Positions 7,430-18,498 of a stretch of DNA of 64,000 nt are shown piece after piece (position 1 is the stretch's first letter; each line of letters starts with the position of its first letter). A program made the translations under genes and the position numbers. Below the pieces are notes generated by a model, which had not been told where the DNA came from, did not search any database, and saw nothing but the letters and a program-made list of their open reading frames with translations. The stretch spans positions 62,001 to 126,000 of the forward strand of contig NZ_BMWD01000005.1 in NCBI RefSeq assembly GCF_014651055.1, read 5' to 3'. The stretch is from Streptomyces fructofermentans (GTDB lineage Bacteria; Actinomycetota; Actinomycetes; Streptomycetales; Streptomycetaceae).

Positions 7430-8200
7430 TCAGACGCTGTAGCCGCCGTCGACCCCCAGCGCCTGGCCGGTGATGAACCCGGCACGGTCGGAGGCGAGGA
7501 ACGCCACCGCCTCGGCGATGTCCGCCGCGTCCCCGAACCGGCGCAACGGGGTGTTGCGCAGGGTGACCCGGAGCGCCGCCTCGTCCAACTCGCCGCTGTC
7601 GATGAGCCGGGCGGCGATGCCGTCCTTCAGCATGCCGGGCGCCACGCAGTTCACCCGGACCCCGTAGCGGCCCTCCTCCGCGGCCAGTGCCCTGGCGACC
7701 GCCTCGACCGCCCCCTTGGTTCCCGACGACAGTCCGTCCCGGACCGGGAAGCGGCGGGTGGCCACGGTGGTGACGGCGACGATGCTGCCCCGGCTCGCGC
7801 GCAGCAGCGGCAGCGCGGGGTGGACGAGGTTGAAGAACGCCCCTGCCTCCGCGTCGAGTTGGGCCCGGTACCGGCTCGGGGTGACCGTACTCAGATGCAC
7901 CATCGGCACGTGCGGGCCCGCCGCGTGGACCAGGGTGTGGAGTCCCCCGAACGCCGAGGCGGCCTCGGCGACGGCTGCCGCGGCGGCCTTCTCGTCGCCC
8001 AGGTCCGCCTGCCATGCCCGGACGCGACGCCCGGTGGCCCCCAGCTCCTGGACCAAGGCCTCGGCGGCGTCCCCCCGGGAGCGATAGGTGAACGCCACGT
8101 CACTGCCGCGTTCCGCGAGCACGCGCACGACCGCGGCACCGATGCCACCGCTGCCGCCCGCGACGAACGCCGCTCCCGCCCTGTCCGAGAAATCCATCAT
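7430..8200 (-). CDS. SDR-fold oxidoreductase-like protein lacking the catalytic Tyr
   Basis: 256 residues from ATG 8200 (a second ATG follows at 8197). The Rossmann NAD(P)-binding loop is present (VAGGSGGIGAAV, TGxxxGIG-type), as are the DL after strand 3 (ADLGDEK) and the NAG-like motif (HAAGP). The C-terminal part is normal for the family (RVNCVAPGML, FLASDRAGFITGQALGVDGGYSV). The active site is not: where YxxxK is expected the sequence reads SSGTK, so Tyr is Ser, and the upstream catalytic Ser region reads VTTVAT. Length and fold match 3-oxoacyl-ACP reductase-type SDRs, but normal hydride transfer chemistry is doubtful. No strong ribosome site is seen. Confidence 0.8.
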   Translation of the reverse strand: MMDFSDRAGAAFVAGGSGGIGAAVVRVLAERGSDVAFTYRSRGDAAEALVQELGATGRRVRAWQADLGDEKAAAAAVAEAASAFGGLHTLVHAAGPHVPMVHLSTVTPSRYRAQLDAEAGAFFNLVHPALPLLRASRGSIVAVTTVATRRFPVRDGLSSGTKGAVEAVARALAAEEGRYGVRVNCVAPGMLKDGIAARLIDSGELDEAALRVTLRNTPLRRFGDAADIAEAVAFLASDRAGFITGQALGVDGGYSV

Positions 8201-8252
8201 GCACGGCCCCAGGAATCGTCTCGACGCTCTCCATGACCTTGCCGGTCCGGCG

Positions 8253-8319
8253 CGGACCCCGGTTGTACGGACCCCGGTGGTGCGGACCCCGGTGGTGCGG
8301 ACCCCGGTTGTACGGACCC
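8253..8319. repeat. four copies of a 15-base tandem unit
   Basis: Unit CGGACCCCGGTKGTR, starting at 8253, 8268, 8283 and 8298, with a partial fifth copy. Copies 1 and 4 end GTTGTA; copies 2 and 3 end GTGGTG. Confidence 0.85.
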
Positions 8320-8454
8320 GTGGGGCACCGGAGCCGGGAGGTCCAGGTGTACGGGCACGGGGTGCTCTGGTGGCGCGGGGCCCGGGCGACGCCGGTCGTG
8401 CGGCCATTGCAGCACGAGGCGCCCCCCGCCGGACAGATGCGGGCGGGGAGGGAC

Positions 8455-8496
8455 GGACGCCGGGCCCGGACGCGCGGACGCCGGGCCCGGACGCGC
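8455..8496. repeat. two perfect 21-base tandem copies
   Basis: Copies at 8455-8475 and 8476-8496, beginning GGACGCCGGGCCCGGACG, followed by decayed units. Confidence 0.85.
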
Positions 8497-8716
8497 GGGC
8501 GGCACGGGCGTCGGGCGGCACGCGGGCGTCGGGCGCCGCGGTCCATGTCGCGGCGGGGCGGGGACGACCGGTGCGTGCCGGGGTGGTCGGGCGTCGGGCC
8601 CGGGCGGACGGTCGCGGGGGACGCCCCGTCGGGATGTCAGTGGCGTCGGCGATACTTCGACGACGCTCCCGCTCCGGCCGGCGGGGGAGGGGACCGCACG
8701 TCCGAGGGGGAGCACC

Positions 8717-10489
8717 ATGGCGCAGTCAGATCTGTCCGGCGCACCGCCGGCGCCCCCGTGGCGCCTGCTGCTCGCGTACGTACGCCCGTACCGCTGGACC
8801 CTGCTGCTCGGGGCGGTGCTGTCGCTGGTGACCGGGGCCGCCGGGCTGGCGCTGCCGCTGGTGGCGAGGTCGCTCATCGACGACCTCGCGCACGACCGTG
8901 CCGTGACCGGCGCGCTGCTGGCCATGTCGGCCCTGGTCGTCGTCAACGCCGCGGTGGGGGCGCTCGGTTCCTACGTGCTGCGGTACACCGCCGAGTCGGT
9001 CGTGCTGGGAGCGCGGCGCGGGCTGGTCTCGCACCTGCTGCGGCTGCGGATAGCGGCGGTCGACCGGAGCGAGCCGGGTGACCTGATGGCCCGGATCACC
9101 TCGGACACGACCCTGCTGCGCGAGGTCACCACGGATTCGCTGGTCGGGCTCGGCACGGGCGGTCTCACCCTCGTGGCCACCCTGGTGATGATGGGGTTCG
9201 TCGATCCGGTCCTGCTGTCCGTCACCCTGGGCGTCGTCGTCGGCGCCGGCACGGTGATCGGCGTGATCGTGCCCCGCATCAACCGCGCCAGCCGCCGCGC
9301 GCAGGACGCGGTCGGGGCGATGGGGGCCTCGCTCGAACGCACCCTCGGCGCCCTGCGGACCATCAAGGCGTCGGGTGCCGAGCACCGCGAGGAGCGGGCC
9401 GTGCACGCGGCGGCCGAGGAGTCGTGGCGGCAGAGCGTGCGGGCGGCCAAGTGGGCGGCGCTGGCGGGCAACACGGCGGGTCTGTCGATGCAGGTCGCGT
9501 TCATCACGGTGCTCGCGGTGGGCGGCGCGCGCGTGGCGACCGGCGCCGTGGACATCGGCACGCTGGTCGCCTTCCTGCTCTACGTCTTCTACTTGATGTC
9601 CCCGATCCAGCAGGTCGTCGGAGCCGTGGCCCAGTACCAGACGGGCTCGGCCGCGCTGGCCAGGATCGAGGAGGCGCGGCGGCTGCCCGCCGAGCCGGCG
9701 GCCGAGCCGGCGCCACTGCCGCGGTCCGGCGCCGAGCCGGCGACGATCGCCTTCGAGGACGTGCGCTTCCGGTACGCGGACGACCTGCCGTACGTCCACC
9801 ACGGTGTGACCTTCGCCGTCCCGCCACGCGGCATGACCGCCTTCGTCGGTCCTTCCGGTGCCGGGAAGACCACGGTGTTCTCGCTCATCGAGCGGTTCTA
9901 CGACCCGGAGGAGGGGACCATCGCGCTGGACGGGCGCGACCTCACCGACTGGGAGGTGTCGGGCCTGCGGTCCGCCATCGGCTATGTCGAGCAGGACGCG
10001 CCGGTGCTGTCCGGGAGCCTCAAGGACAACCTCCTGCTCGGCAACCCCGACGCCGACGAGGCCGAGTTGCTGGCCGCCGTGAAGACCACCCGGCTGGACT
10101 CCCTCGTCGACCGGCTGCCGCAGGGACTGGACACGCTCGTCGGGCACCGCGGCACCAAGCTCTCCGGCGGGGAGCGGCAGCGGGTGGCCATCGCGCGCGC
10201 CCTGCTCAGACGGCCCCGACTGCTGCTGCTCGACGAGGCCACCAGCCAGCTGGACGCGGTCAACGAGGCCGCGCTGCGCGACACCGTGGCCGACGTGGCC
10301 CGCACCACCACCGTCCTGGTCGTCGCCCACCGGCTGTCCACGGTGACCATGGCCGACCGAATAGTCGTGATGGACGCGGGACGGGTGCGGGCGGTGGGCA
10401 CCCATCGTGAACTCGTGGGCGCCGACCCGCTGTACGCCGAACTGGCCGCCACCCAGTTCCTCGCGGCCACCGACGACGGCGAGGCGTGA
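8717..10489 (+). CDS. ABC exporter, fused membrane and ATPase domains
   Basis: 590 residues, ATG at 8717 with a GGGGGAG site. Residues about 15-310 are the six-helix exporter membrane domain (for example [21 protein letters not shown] and [20 protein letters not shown]). The ATPase follows: Walker [11 protein letters not shown]-loop region [12 protein letters not shown], signature LSGGERQR, Walker [13 protein letters not shown], and H-loop VVAHRLSTV. It should work as a homodimer or as a half-transporter exporting a lipid, peptide or drug. No partner half-transporter lies beside it. The substrate cannot be read from sequence. Confidence 0.95.
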   Translation: MAQSDLSGAPPAPPWRLLLAYVRPYRWTLLLGAVLSLVTGAAGLALPLVARSLIDDLAHDRAVTGALLAMSALVVVNAAVGALGSYVLRYTAESVVLGARRGLVSHLLRLRIAAVDRSEPGDLMARITSDTTLLREVTTDSLVGLGTGGLTLVATLVMMGFVDPVLLSVTLGVVVGAGTVIGVIVPRINRASRRAQDAVGAMGASLERTLGALRTIKASGAEHREERAVHAAAEESWRQSVRAAKWAALAGNTAGLSMQVAFITVLAVGGARVATGAVDIGTLVAFLLYVFYLMSPIQQVVGAVAQYQTGSAALARIEEARRLPAEPAAEPAPLPRSGAEPATIAFEDVRFRYADDLPYVHHGVTFAVPPRGMTAFVGPSGAGKTTVFSLIERFYDPEEGTIALDGRDLTDWEVSGLRSAIGYVEQDAPVLSGSLKDNLLLGNPDADEAELLAAVKTTRLDSLVDRLPQGLDTLVGHRGTKLSGGERQRVAIARALLRRPRLLLLDEATSQLDAVNEAALRDTVADVARTTTVLVVAHRLSTVTMADRIVVMDAGRVRAVGTHRELVGADPLYAELAATQFLAATDDGEA

Positions 10490-11451
10490 GCCCGGCGTCT
10501 CCCGGCCGCCGCGGATGCCGTCCCGCGGACGGCGACCGGTCCCGGCGGACCGCGACCTGACCGACCACGACCCGACCTGACCGACGGACTCGACCCGGCC
10601 GTGACCGGACTCGGCCGCGACCGGACCCGACCGTGACCGGTTCCGGCCGTGACCGAACCCGACCCGACCGTGACCGGTTCCGGCCGACCGCGACGCGGCC
10701 CGGTCGGCCGCGCCCCGGGTTCACCGACCGCGCGGGCGCACCCGTGTCCGAGGCATGCCGGGGAGCGGTGGCCTCCGGGAGCGCTCCCACTCCCGCTGAC
10801 CGGCCCGCGCGGCAGCCGGAAAGGGTTCCACGCCGGTCAACTGGGCTTTCCCTATGGGGGTTCCGGGCCGGGTCTCAAGGGTTTTCCCTGTATCCGGGGC
10901 GCGAACGCGCCACCTATGGTTCGAGTTGTTCGAGCAACAGCCGGCCCGCGGGCAACCCCCGCGGCACCGCTCGCGTCCGGCCGACCACCGCGCCCCTCGA
11001 TCGCACTCCCGCCGCTTCGACGACGAAGCGGACCGGACTCCGCCCCCGACGTGTCCCGCCGCGCCTCCCGGGGCGTGGTCGCCGTCGGCACGCCGAAGGC
11101 CGAACGCCGTGTCGGACGTCCGGTCGACGCTCCACCCACCGAGCCACCCCCCACAGGGTGCGGGCCGAGAGGCCCCGCGGGGGCGGCCGGCGCGGAAACG
11201 CGCCGACCGCCCCACCTCTCCCACCGGTACGCCTCGTCGCCCGAGGCGCGTCCGCCGTCCCACCGCGTCCGCTCGTGTGCCGGAGCCGCCTCCGGACTCG
11301 GGACTCCGGACTCGGGACTCTGCGCTCTGGGCCGTGGGTTCCGGGCCGTGGACTCCGGGCTCCGGTCAGGGCTGCGGTCCGGGACCGCCTCCGGGTCGCA
11401 TCCACCTCCGGAACGATGTCGGAACCCCCGCGTCCGGGACAGGATGCCCGC
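10490..11451. other. 960-base gene-free region rich in short repeats
   Basis: No frame gives a credible protein. The first third is made of repeated (G)ACCG(T)GACCGG motifs, including a perfect 23-base direct repeat at 10626-10648 and 10663-10685 (core GACCGTGACCGGTTCCGG). Around 11294-11321 there are two 14-base copies of GGACTCGGGACTCY. A less GC-rich patch (about 10845-10935) contains two related segments GGSYTTTCCCTRT. The promoter of the AIM24 gene must be near the right end. Confidence 0.6.
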
Positions 11452-12129
11452 ATGAAGGGTGACCTGTTTTCCAGCGAGTACATGGTGCAGCCGGCCGGCG
11501 CGGCGGGCATGAGCGTCCAGAACGCCAAGTCGATCAAGTACACGGTCAACGGCGAGATGTTCGCCCGGCAGGGAGCGATGGTCGCCTACCGCGGCAGCCT
11601 CCAGTTCGAGCGCAAGAGCCAGGGCGTCGGCGGGATGCTGAAGCGCGCCGTCACCGGCGAGGGGCTGCCGCTCATGGCGGTGCGGGGCCAGGGGGAGGCC
11701 TGGTTCGCGCACGAGGCGCAGAACTGCTTCATCGTGGACATCGACCCCGGTGACGTCTTCACGGTCAACGGCCGCAACGTGCTGTGCTTCGACGCCTCGC
11801 TGTCCTACGAGATAAAGACCGTCAAGGGGGCGGGGATCGCGGGCGGCGGCCTGTTCAACAGCGTGTTCACCGGGCAGGGCCGGCTCGGGCTGGTCTGCGA
11901 GGGCAATCCGCTGGTCATCCCGGTCTCGCCGCAGTGGCCTGTGTACGTCGACACGGACGCGGTCGTCGGCTGGACGGCGGGCCTCCAGACCTCGCTGCAC
12001 CGCTCGCAGTCGATCGGCTCGATGATCCGCGGCGGCTCCGGCGAGGCGGTGCAACTGATGCTCCAGGGCGAGGGATGCGTCGTCGTACGGCCGAGCGAGG
12101 CGACCCCGCAGAAGGCCCAGCAGCACTGA
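11452..12129 (+). CDS. AIM24 family protein
   Basis: 225 residues, ATG 11452 with AGGA seven bases upstream. The sequence follows the AIM24/TIGR00266 beta-helix family: MVQPAGAAGMSVQNAKSIKY, then GEMFARQGAMVAYRGS, MAVRGQGEAWFAH, and a C-terminal block VYVDTDAVVGWTAGLQTSL with GSGEAVQLMLQGEGCVVV. Members form trimeric beta-prism structures; the bacterial function is not established. It is followed by a strong hairpin, so it is probably a single-gene unit. Confidence 0.9.
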   Translation: MKGDLFSSEYMVQPAGAAGMSVQNAKSIKYTVNGEMFARQGAMVAYRGSLQFERKSQGVGGMLKRAVTGEGLPLMAVRGQGEAWFAHEAQNCFIVDIDPGDVFTVNGRNVLCFDASLSYEIKTVKGAGIAGGGLFNSVFTGQGRLGLVCEGNPLVIPVSPQWPVYVDTDAVVGWTAGLQTSLHRSQSIGSMIRGGSGEAVQLMLQGEGCVVVRPSEATPQKAQQH

Positions 12130-12145
12130 CGCGGAAGCCCGGTGG

Positions 12146-12169
12146 CCGCAGCGCCCGCGGGCGCTGCGG
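12146..12169. terminator. 24-base perfect palindrome after the AIM24 gene
   Basis: Arms CCGCAGCGCCCG and its complement meet without a loop, starting 16 bases after the stop codon. There is no T-run, as is common for actinobacterial terminators. Confidence 0.65.
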
Positions 12170-12291
12170 CACGCCGAGCACGCGCCCCGGGACGGCACAC
12201 CTTTCCCGGAACCGGGCCCGCTCACGCACCGGTTCACGCGATGGGGCGATCATGCGCCGCCGGACGGATGCCCCGATCGGGCCACGGGTAG

Positions 12292-14484
<2,193 letters not shown>

Positions 14485-14489
14485 CCCGC

Positions 14490-14523
14490 CCGACCGGGCG
14501 CCCCCGCGGGCGCGCCCGGTCGG
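14490..14523. terminator. hairpin after geosmin synthase
   Basis: 12-base-pair stem (14490-14501 with 14512-14523, arm CCGACCGGGCGC) around a 10-base loop, six bases after the stop codon. It may serve both geoA and the convergent phosphoesterase gene. Confidence 0.7.
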
Positions 14524-14579
14524 CCGGGTGCCGGGCAGCCCTCCGCGGCCCCGGGGCGATCACCGCACCGGGGCCGTAC

Positions 14580-15335
14580 TCACAGGGCCACCCTGAAGTG
14601 GCTGGTCAACCGCCCCTCGTCGTCGAGGACGTGGAAGGCCAGTCCGGGCGGCGCGTCCCGGTCGGCCGCGCCCTCGCCCTCCCACGGCATGCGCAGCGAC
14701 CAGGTCACCCCGGGCCCGACGGCCAGCGGCCGCCCGGCGAAGACCGTGGCCGCGGGCGTGTGCGCGTGCCCGGTGACGACGCCGACGATCTCGCCCCTGC
14801 GCCCCATCAGTTCGGCCAGCGCGCCGGGCCCGCGCAACGGGTGGGCGTCGGGCAGCGGATGGTGCAGCGCGACGGGCGGATGGTGGAAGGCGAGCAGGGC
14901 CGGCACCGACCCGCCGAGGCCGTCGAGCGTCTCCTCGATCCAGGCGTACGTGGCGGCGTCCAGCTCGCCCTCGTCGCTGTCCGGCACGCTGGAGTCGCAC
15001 ATCAGGACGGCGGCGCCGTCGAGGACGTGGACGCTGTTGACGGGTCCGTCGCCCGCGGGTTCGCCGAGCAGCGCCTTGCGGTAGGCCGCGCGCCGGTCGT
15101 GGTTGCCCGGGCAGGTCAGTACGGGGAACGGGGCCGCCGGGCCGCGCAGTCCCAGGAGGCGGGCGGCCTCCTCGTACTCGGCCTCGGTCCCGTGGTCCGC
15201 GATGTCCCCCGTGACGAGCAGGGCGTCCACCCGTCCCGGCAGCCCCCACAGCAGGTCCCGTACCCGCTCGGCGCGCTCCGTGGCCCGTTCGGTCCCGTCG
15301 AGATGCAGGTCGCTGATGTGTGCCAGCACGAGCAT
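14580..15335 (-). CDS. metallophosphoesterase (CpdA/Icc-like phosphodiesterase)
   Basis: 251 residues, ATG at 15335, GGGAGG upstream. All calcineurin-type metal motifs are present in order: DLHLDG (DxH), TGDIADHG (GDxxD), CPGNHDRR (GNHD), FHHPP, and TGHAHTP (GHxH). The family hydrolyses phosphodiesters such as cyclic nucleotides or cell-envelope precursors; the substrate here is unknown. It is cytoplasmic, with no signal peptide. The divergent LysE-type gene is 177 bases away across an AT-rich patch. Confidence 0.92.
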   Translation of the reverse strand: MLVLAHISDLHLDGTERATERAERVRDLLWGLPGRVDALLVTGDIADHGTEAEYEEAARLLGLRGPAAPFPVLTCPGNHDRRAAYRKALLGEPAGDGPVNSVHVLDGAAVLMCDSSVPDSDEGELDAATYAWIEETLDGLGGSVPALLAFHHPPVALHHPLPDAHPLRGPGALAELMGRRGEIVGVVTGHAHTPAATVFAGRPLAVGPGVTWSLRMPWEGEGAADRDAPPGLAFHVLDDEGRLTSHFRVAL

Positions 15336-15512
15336 GGTCCGGCCGCCTCCCCTGAATGCTCTTAATGGATTGAGTTCATCCAACCATTAGCGTCAACAGT
15401 CGGGCAACCGGGCGGTGTTGATCCGGGGCGCCGGTCGCGGGCGGTACGGGGCCCCCGGGAGCCGGGAGAAATCTGCTGGCGGGGTGTCGCGCGCCGGGCC
15501 AGGATGAGCCCC

Positions 15513-16133
15513 ATGCTCAGCACCCTCCTGACCTTCCTCGGCGCCTGCACCCTGATCGCCGCCTCGCCCGGCCCGAGCACCGTGCTGATCATCAGGCAGT
15601 CGCTGCTCAGCAGGCGGGCGGGCTTCCTGACCGTGCTGGGCAACGAGACCGGCGTGTTCGTCTGGGGCGCCGTCGCCGCGTTCGGCCTCACCGCGCTGCT
15701 CGCGGCCTCCGAGACGGCGTACGACGTGATGCGCTTCGTCGGCGCGGTCGTACTCGTGGTCTTCGGCGCGCAGGCGCTGTGGCACGCGAGGCACGCCGAC
15801 GGCCCGGTCGCGCAGGAGGGCGGGCTGCCCGGGAGGAGCGGCTGGGCCTCCTACCGGAGCGGCCTGCTGATCAATCTCGCCAACCCCAAGGCGGCGATCT
15901 TCGCGATGTCCTTCCTCCCGCAGTTCGTGCCGCCGGGCGCCCCTCACCTGCCCGCCATGCTGGGGCTCGCGGCCCTCTGGGCGGTCTACGAGATCGGTTA
16001 CTACAGCGTCTACGTGTGGGGTGTCGCGCGCATGAGGACGGTGCTCTCCCGGGCCGGGGTGCGGCGCAGGCTGGAGCAGGTCTCCGGCGGAGTGCTCCTG
16101 CTGCTCGGCGCGCGGCTCGCCCTGGAGGGCTGA
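15513..16133 (+). CDS. LysE/RhtB-family amino-acid exporter
   Basis: 206 residues from ATG 15513 (AGGA eight bases upstream; an ATG at 15504 overlaps that site). Family features: LIAASPGPSTVLIIRQSL in the first helix loop, about six membrane helices, and LLINLANPKAAIFAMSFLPQFV in the middle. Members export amino acids or derivatives with proton antiport. The specific substrate is unknown. It is divergent from the phosphoesterase gene. Confidence 0.93.
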   Translation: MLSTLLTFLGACTLIAASPGPSTVLIIRQSLLSRRAGFLTVLGNETGVFVWGAVAAFGLTALLAASETAYDVMRFVGAVVLVVFGAQALWHARHADGPVAQEGGLPGRSGWASYRSGLLINLANPKAAIFAMSFLPQFVPPGAPHLPAMLGLAALWAVYEIGYYSVYVWGVARMRTVLSRAGVRRRLEQVSGGVLLLLGARLALEG

Positions 16134-16299
16134 CACCGTCACGGCGGGCCGCCCGGCCCGCCCCCGGCCCCCCGTTCGGCACCCGGCGGGCGGGGCGCCG
16201 CCGCGACTCCCCGACGCCGGAAGCGGTGACCGGCTCGCGCCGTCCACGCTGTCCGGGCAGGATGCTGCCCGTAGCCCCTTCTGCCCCACGGAGGCCCGG

Positions 16300-17424
16300 A
16301 TGACAAGCACGCCCGCGCCCTTCACCGCCGGCGACTACCAGGCACGGATGGAGCGCGCCGCGCGGGCCGCCGCGGACGCGGGCCTCGCCGGGGTGCTCGT
16401 CGCGCCCGGCCCCGACCTCGTGTGGCTCACGGGCTACGCGCCGACCGCGATCACCGAACGGCTGACCCTGCTCGTGCTGGCCGCCGGTCAGGACCCCGTG
16501 CTCGTGGTGCCCACCCTGGAGGCCCCGGACGCCGAGAAGGCCGCCGGCGCGCCCGCCCTGACACTCCGCGACTGGACCGACGGCAAGGACCCGTACGCGG
16601 CCACGGCCCCGCTGCTCGACGCGGCGGGCCGCTTCGGCGTCAGCGACAACGCCTGGGCCATGCACCTGCTGGGTCTCCAGGGGCGGCTGCCCGGCACCTC
16701 CTACGTCTCCCTGACGGAGGCCCTGCCCATGCTCAGGGCCGTCAAGGACGCCGCGGAGCTGGAGCGCCTCGCGGCGGCCGGAGCCGCCGCCGACGACACG
16801 TACGAGAAGATCCTCGACGTGCCCTTCGCGGGCCGGCGCGAGTCGGACGTCGCCGGTGACCTCGCCGACCTGCTGCGGCAGTTCGGGCACAGCCAGGTGG
16901 ACTTCACGGTCGTCGGATCGGGGCCGAACGGCGCCAACCCGCACCACGAGGCGGGCGAACGCGTCATCGAGCACGGCGACATGGTCGTCCTCGACTTCGG
17001 CGGGCTGAAGCACGGCTACGGCTCCGACACCTCCCGCACCGTGCACGTCGGTGAACCCGACGCCGAGGAGCAGCGGGTCCACGACGTCGTCCGCGAGGCC
17101 CAGGAGGCGGCGTTCCTGGCCGTTCGGCCCGGGATCGCCTGCCAGGACGTCGACCGGGTGGCCCGCGCGCACATCACGGAGGCCGGGTACGGCGACCGCT
17201 TCATCCACCGCACCGGGCACGGCATCGGCGTCACCACCCACGAACCCCCCTACATGGTCGAGGGCGAGGAGCGGCCCCTCGTGCCCGGCATGTGCTTCTC
17301 CGTCGAGCCCGGCGTCTACCTTCCGGGCCGCTTCGGCGTCCGCATCGAGGACATCGTGACGGTCACCGAGGACGGCGGACGCCGGTTCAACAACACCCGC
17401 CGGGAACTGGCAGTCGTGCACTGA
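16300..17424 (+). CDS. M24-family Xaa-Pro aminopeptidase
   Basis: 374 residues. The N-terminal creatinase-like domain (to about residue 150) precedes the pita-bread catalytic domain. All five metal ligands can be placed: Asp in VVLDFGG, Asp in GSDTSR, His in RTGHGIG, Glu in FSVEPGVY and Glu in VRIEDI; the substrate His lies in VTTHEPPY. It cleaves N-terminal residues before proline in peptides in the cytoplasm. A kinase-fold gene follows 49 bases downstream on the same strand, so the two may be co-transcribed. Confidence 0.94.
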   Translation: MTSTPAPFTAGDYQARMERAARAAADAGLAGVLVAPGPDLVWLTGYAPTAITERLTLLVLAAGQDPVLVVPTLEAPDAEKAAGAPALTLRDWTDGKDPYAATAPLLDAAGRFGVSDNAWAMHLLGLQGRLPGTSYVSLTEALPMLRAVKDAAELERLAAAGAAADDTYEKILDVPFAGRRESDVAGDLADLLRQFGHSQVDFTVVGSGPNGANPHHEAGERVIEHGDMVVLDFGGLKHGYGSDTSRTVHVGEPDAEEQRVHDVVREAQEAAFLAVRPGIACQDVDRVARAHITEAGYGDRFIHRTGHGIGVTTHEPPYMVEGEERPLVPGMCFSVEPGVYLPGRFGVRIEDIVTVTEDGGRRFNNTRRELAVVH

Positions 17425-17473
17425 CCCCTCCCGCAGCAGATCCCCCGGACCCCGAACGGCAGACGGCGCGACC

Positions 17474-18403
17474 ATGACCCAGGCAGCGACACCCACAGCG
17501 GACACCGTGCGGCGCCTCGTCCGCTCCCTGCTCCCGGACAGCGGCGGGCCCGCGATCCGGCCCGCCGGCGGAGGGGGCGAGCACTCGACCTGGTTCGTGG
17601 GGTCGCGGCACGTGCTGCGGCTCGCCCCGGACCGCGACGCCTCCCTCAAGCAGCGGCGCGAACTGCGACTGCGCGATCTGGTGCGCCCCCACATCGGGGT
17701 CGCGCTGCCGGCGAGCATCGCGCACGGCGAGTGGGCGAGCGGCCTCACGTACACGCTCGACACCCTGATCCCAGGCGGCTCGGGGGAGCGGCTCGACGTA
17801 TCCGCCGTCGGCGAGGCCGACCTCGCGGGCCTGCTCACCGGGCTGCGCGAGGTGCCGGCCCGCCAGGCGGAGACCCTCGGCGTGCCCCACACCGCGCCGC
17901 GCTCGCTGGAGGAGCTGAGGGCCGCCGCCGGGCCGGCCGCGGAACAGCTCGGCGCGGCCGACGAGTTCGACCCCGCCCGGCTCCTGCAGCTCACCGCGCC
18001 CGCGGCGCTCCAGCTCGCCGCGCAACCCGGCTCGGCCGTCCTCGTCCACCACGACCTCACGGGCGAGCACCTCGTGGTGGCCGCCGACGGGCGCGTGCGC
18101 GGGGTCCTCGGCTGGGCCGAGACCGCGGTGGGCGACCCCGCCGAGGACATCGCGGGGCTCGCCGTCGCCGTGGGCGCCCCGGCGGCGGTCCGCGCCGCCA
18201 CCCTCGCGGGCTACGGAGCCCGCCCCTGCCTGCGTGGCCTGTGGCTGGCCCGCTGCGACGCCCTGACCGCCCTCGCCGACCGCCTGCGGTCGGGGGACAC
18301 CGCCGCGCTGCCACTGCTGCGGACACGGCTCGTACGGTCCTGGGAGCCGATCCTGCTGGAACGGGTCACGGAGTTCCGCGACGACGCCGACGGGCCGCCG
18401 TAG
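17474..18403 (+). CDS. aminoglycoside-phosphotransferase-fold protein with altered active site
   Basis: 309 residues. The fold is recognisable from HSTWFVGSRHVLRLAP (N-lobe), LVHHDLTGEHLVV (catalytic loop) and WAETAVGDPAEDIAGLA (C-lobe). In active APH enzymes the loop reads HxDxxxxN and the later metal site is IDW/IDF. Here the Asn position is His (HDLTGEH) and the later Asp is Gly (VLGW). The catalytic Asp itself is kept. It could be a weak or repurposed kinase or a small-molecule binding protein. It probably shares an operon with the M24 peptidase. Confidence 0.82.
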   Translation: MTQAATPTADTVRRLVRSLLPDSGGPAIRPAGGGGEHSTWFVGSRHVLRLAPDRDASLKQRRELRLRDLVRPHIGVALPASIAHGEWASGLTYTLDTLIPGGSGERLDVSAVGEADLAGLLTGLREVPARQAETLGVPHTAPRSLEELRAAAGPAAEQLGAADEFDPARLLQLTAPAALQLAAQPGSAVLVHHDLTGEHLVVAADGRVRGVLGWAETAVGDPAEDIAGLAVAVGAPAAVRAATLAGYGARPCLRGLWLARCDALTALADRLRSGDTAALPLLRTRLVRSWEPILLERVTEFRDDADGPP

Positions 18404-18498
18404 CCACCGCGCCCCCCGGCCCGCCGCTCCCCGACCGGTCCTTCCCGGGCACGCGAACCACGAGGGCCGTCACTCCCGTGCCTGCCGCTCCCGGGCCG

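Larger units (their letters stand above)
8201..8716. other. gene-free region with tandem repeats
   Basis: 516 bases between the divergent SDR-like and ABC genes. Frames crossing it are simple-sequence translations. It must contain both promoters. It holds the 15-base and 21-base repeat arrays listed next. Confidence 0.6.

Noticed and set aside
8253..8496. CRISPR-like array
   Set aside because: Units are contiguous tandem copies with no unique spacers and no cas genes nearby.
10919..10940. GGTTCGAG-like T-arm sequence suggesting a tRNA
   Set aside because: No acceptor, D or anticodon arms can be built around it.
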